The notes under the pieces were generated by a model. It was not told the origin of the DNA and did not search any database. It saw only the letters and a program-made list of their open reading frames with translations. The translations under genes were made by a program, and so were the position numbers. From Candidatus Pacearchaeota archaeon (lineage in GTDB: Archaea; Nanobdellota; Nanobdellia; Pacearchaeales; GW2011-AR1), in assembly GCA_023142835.1 (NCBI GenBank), contig JAGLIS010000057.1, forward strand, positions 1 through 8,863: a stretch of 8,863 nucleotides of DNA, in the 5' to 3' direction. Of this stretch, positions 1 through 4,157 are shown piece by piece (the first letter of the stretch is position 1; each line of letters begins with the position of its first letter).

Positions 1-32
1 GTTCCTAAATCAATTCCTATAATTTTACTCAT
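1..32 (-). CDS. dnaK: DnaK (Hsp70) chaperone, N-terminal codons only
   Basis: The minus strand from 32 reads MSKIIGIDLG and runs off the window start. This is the characteristic first phosphate-binding strand of the Hsp70 ATPase domain (IIGIDLGTTxS in the family). Only ten complete codons are visible, so the rest of the protein cannot be assessed. The ATG lies inside the last codons of grpE: the two genes overlap by 8 nt in different frames, which implies co-transcription and probably translational coupling. A weak purine-rich stretch (GGAAAAAG) precedes the ATG inside grpE. DnaK would be the ATP-driven protein-folding chaperone served by the GrpE encoded just upstream. Identification rests on the short motif plus the grpE neighbour. 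Confidence 0.85.
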   Translation of the reverse strand, partial: MSKIIGIDLG

Positions 33-441
33 TTTCTTTTTCCATTATTTTTGTTATTTTAACTTTTGAAGGTCTTATAACTTTATCGTTTAATGTGTAG
101 CCTTTTAAAAGTTCCTCTATTATTTTTTCGTCTTCTTCTCCTTCTTCTTGGATTAAGGCTTCGTGAAATTCAGGGTTAAATTTTCCTTCTGCCTTTATTG
201 TTTTTAATCCTTCATTTTCTAAGACAGTGTATAATTCTGAATAAATCATGTTTACGCCCTTGTCATCCAGATGTTCTAATGCTAGTTCAAAATTGTCAAG
301 AATTCCTAATAATTTGATTATTAAATTTTCATTAGCATTTTTTACAAGATATGATTTTTCTTTTTCAATTCTTTTTCTGAAATTGTCAAATTCTGCCTGT
401 AATCTTTGCAATTGTTCGATGTAATTTTTTTCTTCTGTCAT
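25..441 (-). CDS. grpE: GrpE, nucleotide exchange factor of DnaK
   Basis: This 138-residue protein should act as the cytoplasmic nucleotide exchange factor that releases ADP from DnaK. The N-terminal half is a long charged helix typical of the GrpE dimer stalk, with the family core LQAEFDNFRKR at about residues 14-24. The C-terminal half carries the beta-domain signature from FNPEFHEAL (88-96) through VIRPSKVKI (121-129). At 138 residues it is shorter than most bacterial GrpE proteins (about 180-200) because the acidic disordered N-terminal tail is missing and the helix starts almost at the first Met. It is the first gene of the minus-strand unit, and its stop overlaps the dnaK start. Archaeal GrpE/DnaK are generally considered acquired from bacteria. 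Transcription starts in the short divergent region shared with a winged-helix gene. Confidence 0.93.
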   Translation of the reverse strand: MTEEKNYIEQLQRLQAEFDNFRKRIEKEKSYLVKNANENLIIKLLGILDNFELALEHLDDKGVNMIYSELYTVLENEGLKTIKAEGKFNPEFHEALIQEEGEEDEKIIEELLKGYTLNDKVIRPSKVKITKIMEKENE

Positions 442-450
442 TTTAAATAT

Positions 451-492
451 CTTGTTGATTTTAGTTCAACAAGTTCACTTTAAATCAACAGG
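451..492. promoter_or_regulatory. Candidate operator with three TTGTTGA half-sites between grpE and the regulator
   Basis: A perfect 8-bp inverted repeat, CTTGTTGA (451-458) and TCAACAAG (466-473), is separated by 7 nt. A third half-site, ATCAACAGG (484-492), sits against the plus-strand TATA box. CTTGTTGATTT (451-461) and AAATCAACAGG (482-492) also form a larger inverted repeat with 10 of 11 matches. The sites lie where a bound protein would block both divergent promoters. The adjacent winged-helix protein is the obvious candidate ligand, but that is inference. Confidence 0.6.
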
Positions 493-500
493 TATATAAA
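493..500 (+). promoter_or_regulatory. TATA box of the winged-helix regulator (possibly also used on the minus strand)
   Basis: TATATAAA is centred 25.5 nt before the ATG at 522, the same distance seen for the GNAT, membrane-protein and HExxH genes here. This supports a leaderless transcript starting at 522, since the ATG at 513 would lie upstream of the expected initiation point. Read on the minus strand the same bases give TTTATATA, which could drive grpE with a leader of roughly 30 nt. A minus-strand TTTAAA at 479-484 is the alternative. Confidence 0.6.
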
Positions 501-521
501 GCTTTCTATCTTATGGTTTGT

Positions 522-917
522 ATGGAATATTTGAAGGAGATACGTATTCTTAATGTGGATTTTTCGCGTAAACGGGTCTTGAATGAGGAGCTTCAGATGT
601 TTTCGCATTGTCTTGGGATGTTTAATAAGAGGGATAAGGAGAAATCTTGTTTTAGGATTTTTGTTCATCTATTGGAGGAGAAAGGGTATTTGTCTTCGGA
701 ACAACTTGCGAAACGTTCTAATCTTTCTCGGGCTACAGTTATTCACCATATTGGGAGGTTGATAGATTCGGGACTCGTTATGAAAAAAGAACAGGGATAC
801 TTTTTGAGATTTGATAGTTTGGAGGATTTGACGAGGGAGATTGAGAAGGATGTTTGTTCGACGTTTAAGAGGTTGCGGAAGATTTCTAAGAGGATTGATG
901 AGGGGTTGGATATTTGA
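522..917 (+). CDS. Winged-helix transcriptional regulator, candidate heat-shock regulator
   Basis: The 131-residue protein contains one winged helix-turn-helix. Counting from the upstream ATG at 513, FRIFVHLLEEKG (48-59) is the first helix, LSSEQLAKRSNLS (60-72) the positioning helix, RATVIHHIGRLIDSGLV (73-89) the recognition helix, and KKEQGYFLRF (91-100) the wing. It ends in a charged helix, DSLEDLTREIEKD onward, that may dimerise. The layout resembles ArsR/MarR-type archaeal regulators. An ATG nine bases upstream is possible, but TATA-box spacing favours this start. The gene diverges from grpE-dnaK and shares its promoter, so control of the chaperone operon, and of itself, is the likely role; this is inferred from position only. 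Codon use is striking: many third positions are G (AGG, AAG, GAG, TTG), unlike the A-ending codons of its neighbours. Its 3' end is duplicated at 2478-2520. Confidence 0.82.
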   Translation: MEYLKEIRILNVDFSRKRVLNEELQMFSHCLGMFNKRDKEKSCFRIFVHLLEEKGYLSSEQLAKRSNLSRATVIHHIGRLIDSGLVMKKEQGYFLRFDSLEDLTREIEKDVCSTFKRLRKISKRIDEGLDI

Positions 918-938
918 AATTGGGGTTGGAGGTTGTTA
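896..938 (+). repeat. Copy 1 of a 43-bp direct repeat covering the regulator's 3' end
   Basis: This segment covers the last codons and stop of the winged-helix gene and 21 bp beyond. It matches 2478-2520 with 39 of 43 identical bases in the same orientation, 1582 bp away. Both copies are G-rich on the plus strand, like the regulator gene and unlike the intervening A/T-rich DNA. Confidence 0.75.
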
Positions 939-971
939 TTAGCTATAAAATTTAGGGGCTCAAACAAAAAC

Positions 972-979
972 TTATTAAA
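972..979 (+). promoter_or_regulatory. TATA-like box of the GNAT gene
   Basis: TTATTAAA is centred 25.5 nt before the ATG at 1001. The spacing implies a leaderless mRNA and argues for the ATG over the in-frame TTG at 989. Confidence 0.5.
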
Positions 980-1000
980 TGAAATTAGTTGAAATACAGT

Positions 1001-1432
1001 ATGGAAATTAAAATTAAAAGAGCAAATCAAGAAAATTTGGAATATATCGCAAAAATATTTTTAGAAGAATCTAACAAAAAGCCATATAATCAAAATTATA
1101 CTCCTAAAACAATAAAAGTAAGAGTAAAAGATATGTTTAATTTTGGAAGTATTTATATGGCTTGTATGGGGAAAGAAGTTATAGGATTTATTGCAATTGC
1201 AGGAGAAGGAAAGGATGATATTTATATCGATGAATTTTGGATAAAAACAGAACATCAAAGAAATGGGATTGGTAAAAAATTATTAGAATTTGCAGAAAAT
1301 CTATATAAAGAAAAGGGTGCCAAGACAATTAGTGTTATGACTTCTAGAAAAGCGGGAGCTTTTAAATTTTATATAAAATTCAATTTTAAAGAGAATGAAG
1401 AAGAAGTTATTTTAAAAAAAGAATTAAAATAA
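1001..1432 (+). CDS. GNAT-family N-acetyltransferase
   Basis: This 143-residue protein has the plan of a single-domain GCN5-related acetyltransferase, which transfers acetyl from acetyl-CoA to an amine. The acetyl-CoA pyrophosphate loop QRNGIG lies at residues 86-91, directly after the strand IYIDEFWIKTEH (74-85). The following helix is KKLLEFAENLYKEKG, then strand AKTISVMT (107-114), then the motif-B-like helix AGAFKFYIKFNFK (118-130), where a Tyr in the usual catalytic neighbourhood can be seen. The size is normal for the family. The substrate cannot be read from sequence: it could be an antibiotic, a small metabolite or a protein N-terminus. The gene stands alone with its own TATA box. A run of T follows the stop and may end transcription. 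Its strongly A-biased codons contrast with the regulator upstream. Confidence 0.88.
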   Translation: MEIKIKRANQENLEYIAKIFLEESNKKPYNQNYTPKTIKVRVKDMFNFGSIYMACMGKEVIGFIAIAGEGKDDIYIDEFWIKTEHQRNGIGKKLLEFAENLYKEKGAKTISVMTSRKAGAFKFYIKFNFKENEEEVILKKELK

Positions 1433-1564
1433 TTTTTATTAGTCCAAGAACGAGGAGTTAATGTTATTGAATTTAAAAGTTTTTTAGAAAATATTTTAGA
1501 ACAAATAAAATCAAAGGACTTAAATTTATTGGGAGAAAAGGAATCTCCACCAAAAGAGTATTAG
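1433..1564 (+). pseudogene. Possible 3' remnant of an unidentified gene
   Basis: Directly after the GNAT stop and in the same frame, an open stretch of 43 codons ends at a TAG at 1562-1564. It reads like a protein C-terminus, with FLLVQERGVNVIEF near its start, then an amphipathic helix (SFLENILEQIKSKDL) and a proline-containing tail ending PPKEY. There is no in-frame ATG, GTG or TTG before the final third, so it cannot be translated on its own as it stands. I do not recognise the family. Chance openness in A/T-rich DNA is the main alternative. Confidence 0.3.
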
Positions 1565-1772
1565 ATTCGTCTTTAAGTTTATCTCGTTTCATTCGGAGAA
1601 ATGGTTCTACTCTCTCTGCTTCGTTCAATCCACGCCTTGCAGGCTCTTTTATCCAAATTTTACATATTGCAAAAATTCTCTTAATCGTGACGTTAGTTTC
1701 AATTCGAGAAAGGGGAAATAAAAATATAAGAAATACAAGAATCGGAAACAATAAAACTTTAAAGTAATAACA
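1565..1772. other. Gene-free spacer with degenerate repeat fragments
   Basis: I see no convincing gene on either strand. A minus-strand open frame over this stretch is low-complexity and crosses the repeat. The stretch holds the 11-nt palindrome GCCTTGCAGGC (1634-1644), inside a 17-mer at 1630-1646 that recurs with one change at 3477-3493. Its local sequence, with words such as CTTCGTTCAATC and GACGTTAG, resembles the other intergenic gaps here rather than coding DNA. It ends at the promoter of the membrane-protein gene. Confidence 0.55.
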
Positions 1773-1780
1773 TTTATAAA
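1773..1780 (+). promoter_or_regulatory. TATA box of the two-helix membrane protein gene
   Basis: TTTATAAA followed by G is centred 25.5 nt before the ATG at 1802, indicating a leaderless transcript. It is a near-consensus archaeal TATA box. Confidence 0.65.
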
Positions 1781-1801
1781 GTAAAATATATTTACGAATT
1801 T

Positions 1802-2398
1802 ATGAAAACCACAAATCAGTTATTAAATGATTCAAACAAAAGAAAAATTAAAGATTATGTAATTATTCCAGCTTTAGCTGCATTTTCTTTACCAGTCGCA
1901 GGTGTATATCTTGCTGCAAGAAAAAATATTGGCGGTAAATTTTTGAATGCTGTAATGGGCGCAGGATTATCATTTACTTTAGCACTTGGAACTTATAATT
2001 TTCAAATTAGAGATGTTGCTAAATATGAAGTTGGTAATATTCAAATTGAACATAATTATGATTATTCTATTAATTCAAAAAACACTCCTACATTATTTGA
2101 TTGGGTTGTAGGATCATCAAAAGTTCTTGTAACAAATTGTACAACTTTGGATTTATTAGTTAATCCTCCTAAGGATAAAATTACCACAATAACAGTCAAT
2201 GCTAAAGATGGATACGATAATGTTAAAGGAGTTTACAAATTAAATGATTTCCAAACATCTTTAGACTTAAAAAATGTTGAATTGCCAGAACCTGAGAAAT
2301 TAGCTTTAGATGGTATACTTATTAATGGGGATATTGGTAAACAAGCTTATGGTGCGCTTTGTAAAAAGACATTTGAGTCTGCACAAAAAGAATTTTAA
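1802..2398 (+). CDS. Hypothetical membrane protein with two N-terminal helices and a C-terminal domain
   Basis: The 198-residue protein is not recognised. After a short basic N-terminus (KRKIKDY) there are two hydrophobic segments, about residues 19-39 (VIIPALAAFSLPVAGVYLAA) and 47-66 (FLNAVMGAGLSFTLALGTY), separated by a basic glycine turn, RKNIGGK. This suggests a helical hairpin with a cytoplasmic N-terminus. The remaining 130 residues are soluble in character and mixed beta-like, with two cysteines (113 and 188). They would then lie on the same side as the N-terminus, presumably cytoplasmic, unless the first segment is cleaved. The gene has its own TATA box and no operon partner. Codon use fits an expressed gene. 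No function is proposed. Confidence 0.72.
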   Translation: MKTTNQLLNDSNKRKIKDYVIIPALAAFSLPVAGVYLAARKNIGGKFLNAVMGAGLSFTLALGTYNFQIRDVAKYEVGNIQIEHNYDYSINSKNTPTLFDWVVGSSKVLVTNCTTLDLLVNPPKDKITTITVNAKDGYDNVKGVYKLNDFQTSLDLKNVELPEPEKLALDGILINGDIGKQAYGALCKKTFESAQKEF

Positions 2399-2431
2399 AA
2401 TTAGTCTCGCTCGGCTCGCGATTTTCCTAAA

Positions 2432-2448
2432 TTCAGCCTAAGGCTGAA
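2432..2448. repeat. Short stem-loop after the membrane-protein gene
   Basis: TTCAGCC (2432-2438) and GGCTGAA (2442-2448) pair perfectly around a 3-nt loop, 34 nt past the stop at 2398. It could be a transcript-end hairpin or one of the mini-hairpins scattered through these gaps. It has no T-run directly after it, so it is not a typical intrinsic terminator. Confidence 0.5.
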
Positions 2449-2477
2449 CTTTGTTAAATCACAAATATTATATTCAA
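2448..2477 (+). repeat. Copy 1 of a 30-bp direct repeat
   Basis: It matches 4071-4100 with 29 of 30 bases identical in the same orientation; the last 25 bases are exact. It ends precisely where the duplicate of the regulator 3' end begins (2478), so two unrelated repeats abut here. Confidence 0.8.
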
Positions 2478-2520
2478 TGATGGGGAGTTGGATATTTAAA
2501 ATTGTGGTTGGAGGTTGTTA
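2478..2520 (+). repeat. Copy 2 of the 43-bp repeat from the regulator's 3' end
   Basis: It shares 39 of 43 bases with 896-938. Here the sequence is not part of a regulator gene. The match begins abruptly at the end of the 30-bp repeat, suggesting a recombination scar or the last trace of a second regulator copy. Confidence 0.75.
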
Positions 2521-2574
2521 ATTGTAATCAAGAAAAAGACCTTGAACGAAAAAGGACTGGATTTCTAATAAAGT

Positions 2575-3132
2575 TTAGAAGAAGAAAGATCTTTTTTGTG
2601 GTTGCTTTGATTGTTTGTACAATTCCCTTGCTTTTGTAAAATCTTTATCATATACTAAGGATGAAAGATCTCCAGGGGCTAACCCTCTTAAATTAAGAGC
2701 GTATAATGCACCTAATTCTGCCCTAATTTCTTCTTCATCAACTTCTTTAAGATTAATTTTCACGTTTTGATTTTGTCTTAAAGCATCGGTTAGATAATCT
2801 AGTCCTTCCATGCCTTCAAGTGCATGTGTTTCTTCATGTCCTCTTAATCTTATGTTTCTTCGTGCATGTATTTCTTCATATCCCCTTAATCTTACGTTTC
2901 TTCGTGTTAATCCTTGATCTAAATAAAATATATGTATATTTAATCCACTCTGGAATTTTTTACCTATAACGGTTTTATCTCTATTTTTATTGTAATTTAA
3001 AATGTTCATACCGTACAAATTAGATAATCTCAGAGTCTCATCAGAGATAGAATCAACATAACCTTCATCAGTATATTTATATTGTCCTGACGGCACAGTA
3101 AGTCTCAATACTTGAAAATACGTTTTATTCAT
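2575..3132 (-). CDS. Small HExxH-motif protein, putative zinc metallopeptidase
   Basis: The 185-residue protein contains a canonical zinc motif, HEETH (99-103), inside RGHEETHALEGM, followed by an acidic helix EEEIRAELGALYAL (133-146) whose glutamates could supply a third ligand as in gluzincin-type peptidases. The two histidines would bind zinc, with Glu100 as base. The motif sits in the second copy of a 14-residue tandem repeat. The first copy (77-90) reads YEEIH in place of HEETH, so it has lost one zinc-binding histidine. No signal peptide or membrane segment is seen, implying a cytoplasmic protein. The C-terminus ends in a basic tail plus three Phe. A TATA box 26 nt upstream makes the transcript leaderless. 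Peptidase function is inferred from the motif alone; the protein could instead be a structural metal-binding protein. Confidence 0.72.
   Translation of the reverse strand: MNKTYFQVLRLTVPSGQYKYTDEGYVDSISDETLRLSNLYGMNILNYNKNRDKTVIGKKFQSGLNIHIFYLDQGLTRRNVRLRGYEEIHARRNIRLRGHEETHALEGMEGLDYLTDALRQNQNVKINLKEVDEEEIRAELGALYALNLRGLAPGDLSSLVYDKDFTKARELYKQSKQPQKRSFFF
2821..2904 (-). repeat. Tandem 42-bp duplication inside the HExxH gene
   Basis: Two adjacent 42-bp units, 2863-2904 and 2821-2862, match at 38 of 42 positions, and all four differences are transitions. They encode RRNVRLRGYEEIHA and RRNIRLRGHEETHA. The unit length is a multiple of three, so the frame is kept. Confidence 0.85.
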
Positions 3133-3153
3133 GATTGTAGAATTTAATTCATT

Positions 3154-3161
3154 ATTTATAA
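3154..3161 (-). promoter_or_regulatory. TATA box of the HExxH gene
   Basis: On the minus strand TTATAAAT is centred 25.5 nt before the ATG at 3132, again indicating a leaderless start. Confidence 0.6.
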
Positions 3162-3281
3162 CTCTTTTTATTAATCAGTAATTTTATAGTAGTAAATAAA
3201 TCCTGCCATTAAATAAAATAATTTGTAAGTACTTCGTGCTTAATTAACGGTCTTTTTCTCAACTCTTATTTTTTTCCTTGG

Positions 3282-3332
3282 GGAACGTTGCACTAAATTT
3301 TAGTCCTAACGGAGAAACTAATAGGAATTTAA
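3282..3332 (+). repeat. Repeat element E1 (about 51 nt, partner at 3973-4025)
   Basis: It begins GGAACGTT and ends GGAATTTAA. Aligned with 3973-4025 it shows about 40 of 51 matches with two single-base gaps. It is enclosed by the 9-bp inverted repeat TTCCTTGGG/CCCAAGGAA (3274-3282 and 3340-3348), which could close it into a stem. Confidence 0.6.
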
Positions 3333-3529
3333 TTTTTGTCCCAAGGAAGGGGGGTACTCTTCGAGCAGAAAAAAGAAACAAAAAGCGGGCTTATCCCTCT
3401 AATACCTTGGTTGTCCCACTCCTCTCCCAACCTGAAAATAAAAATTAAAACTCTTCAAAAATTAAAGATTTTCTTGCCACGTCTTGCAGGCTCCCGCTTT
3501 CGCTCGGGTCAAGCAACAACAGTTAAACA

Positions 3530-3550
3530 GAAAATCCTTGCAGGATTTTC
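3530..3550. repeat. Perfect 8-bp stem-loop with a TTGCA loop
   Basis: GAAAATCC (3530-3537) pairs with GGATTTTC (3543-3550) around TTGCA. The core CCTTGCAGG recurs at 1635-1643, and CCTTACAGG at 4037-4045 sits in an equivalent hairpin with different flanking stem bases. This points to a family of mini-hairpins in these gaps. Confidence 0.65.
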
Positions 3551-3635
3551 CCAAAATTTTTCTTTCAGAAAAAAAATCTCCAAGTCACTAACGTTCCATT
3601 CGAGCCCTTTTGGTTGTTTAAGCCCAATGTTAAAC

Positions 3636-3902
3636 TCAATTTGTCTCTGAGCTCTTAGTCTTCTTCTTTATTCCTTTGATTGCTAAGTCTATGCTTTTCT
3701 TTAGGTTTTTCAAAAGTTCAAGTTCTCCATCCCAAGGCAAAGGAGAACCAGTGAAAGAATAAGTATCCTCATTGATTTTTTCCAATCCAGTATTTATTTT
3801 TAAAACGACTTCGCAATGAGGCATATCATCTTTTGGAAAATCCCAATTAATCACTTTGAAACCATATTCTTCAAAGTTCCAATTGTCTGTTTTTTTAGCC
3901 AT
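3636..3902 (-). CDS. Hypothetical 88-residue protein
   Basis: I do not recognise this protein. It begins MAKKTDNWNFEEYGFKVINW, has a beta-like middle (CEVVLKI, DTYSFTGSPLPWDGEL) and ends in a basic helix (LELLKNLKKSIDLAIKGIKKK). It has no membrane segment or signal peptide and is probably soluble. The gene stands alone with a TATA box 26.5 nt upstream of the ATG, giving a leaderless mRNA. A 12-bp inverted repeat flanks it: one arm overlaps its last codons (3640-3651) and the other lies upstream of its promoter (3939-3950). A clean start, a promoter and balanced composition favour a real gene. Confidence 0.62.
   Translation of the reverse strand: MAKKTDNWNFEEYGFKVINWDFPKDDMPHCEVVLKINTGLEKINEDTYSFTGSPLPWDGELELLKNLKKSIDLAIKGIKKKTKSSETN
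3640..3651 (+). repeat. Left arm of a 12-bp inverted repeat around the 88-residue gene
   Basis: TTTGTCTCTGAG is the exact reverse complement of CTCAGAGACAAA at 3939-3950. This arm overlaps the final codons of the 88-residue gene. Confidence 0.7.
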
Positions 3903-3924
3903 AGCAATAAAAAAGGGCTTTAAC

Positions 3925-3932
3925 TATATAAA
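3925..3932 (-). promoter_or_regulatory. TATA box of the 88-residue gene
   Basis: TTTATATA on the minus strand is centred 26.5 nt before the ATG at 3902, which supports both the start codon and the reality of the gene. Confidence 0.6.
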
Positions 3933-3938
3933 TTTTCA

Positions 3939-3950
3939 CTCAGAGACAAA
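3939..3950 (+). repeat. Right arm of the 12-bp inverted repeat
   Basis: CTCAGAGACAAA is perfectly complementary to 3640-3651. Together the arms enclose the 88-residue gene and its promoter in a 311-bp segment. Confidence 0.7.
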
Positions 3951-3972
3951 CTTCGAATTTTTCCTTCGCTAC

Positions 3973-4025
3973 GGAACGTTACATTAAAATCTAATCCCTA
4001 ACTGGAAAGTTTAACATGAATTTAA
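3973..4025 (+). repeat. Repeat element E2 (partner of 3282-3332)
   Basis: It begins GGAACGTTA and is followed by the near-inverse TAACGGTTCC (4023-4032), so its ends can pair apart from one bulged base. The interior matches E1 at about 40 of 51 positions. The element lies between the 88-residue gene and the end of the MinD operon. Confidence 0.6.
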
Positions 4026-4033
4026 CGGTTCCA

Positions 4034-4048
4034 AAACCTTACAGGTTT
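4034..4048. repeat. Mini-hairpin AAACCT/AGGTTT
   Basis: A perfect 6-bp stem encloses the loop TAC. It contains CCTTACAGG, a variant of the CCTTGCAGG core of the hairpins at 1634-1644 and 3530-3550. Confidence 0.5.
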
Positions 4049-4070
4049 CTCCACCAAATCGCCTTCGGAC

Positions 4071-4100
4071 ACTTCGTTAAATCACAAATATTATATTCAA
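4071..4100 (+). repeat. Copy 2 of the 30-bp direct repeat
   Basis: It is identical to 2448-2477 except for one base, in the same orientation and 1623 bp apart. It lies downstream of the MinD operon. Confidence 0.8.
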
Positions 4101-4157
4101 CTACCCCTACAAAGAAAGTTTTATAATAATCCATTATCTTTTATCAATTATAGAGAA

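Larger units (their letters stand above)
3162..3635. other. Gene-free spacer rich in inverted repeats and hairpins
   Basis: No credible gene is seen. The plus-strand open frame starting with TTG at 3336 translates into low-complexity sequence across repeats. The spacer contains the hairpin AAGTAC/GTGCTT (3227-3241), a 9-bp inverted repeat TTCCTTGGG/CCCAAGGAA (3274-3282 and 3340-3348) enclosing repeat element E1, the 17-mer shared with 1630-1646 (3477-3493), and an 8-bp stem GAAAATCC/GGATTTTC (3530-3550). It also has AACGTTCC, the reverse complement of the element E1/E2 start. This density of structure suggests decayed mobile or RNA-like repeats. Confidence 0.6.

Noticed and set aside
743..1030. 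Minus-strand frame antisense to the regulator
   Set aside because: It is an antisense shadow of the winged-helix gene and crosses its 3' end and the GNAT promoter.
1473..1751. Minus-strand open frame of 92 codons
   Set aside because: It crosses the intergenic mini-hairpin and 17-mer repeat, has a low-complexity hydrophobic start and no domain, and runs antisense to the gap and the gene remnant. I treat it as noncoding.
2478..2520. Tiny in-frame peptide beginning ATG ATG GGG in the duplicated segment
   Set aside because: It has 14 codons with no promoter or ribosome site, and it is better explained as a copy of the regulator's 3' end.
896..2520. Insertion sequence between the two 43-bp copies
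   Set aside because: No transposase or recombinase is encoded between them and no terminal inverted repeats were seen at the inner borders. Only a duplication or scar can be supported.
3336..3650. Plus-strand open frame of 104 codons starting with TTG
   Set aside because: It runs through several hairpins and repeats, has no promoter at the expected distance and translates into Ser/Lys-rich sequence with no motif.
1565..4100. Possible CRISPR array because several short repeats recur
   Set aside because: The repeats have different lengths and orientations and irregular spacings of hundreds of bases, with no regular spacer pattern and no cas gene.
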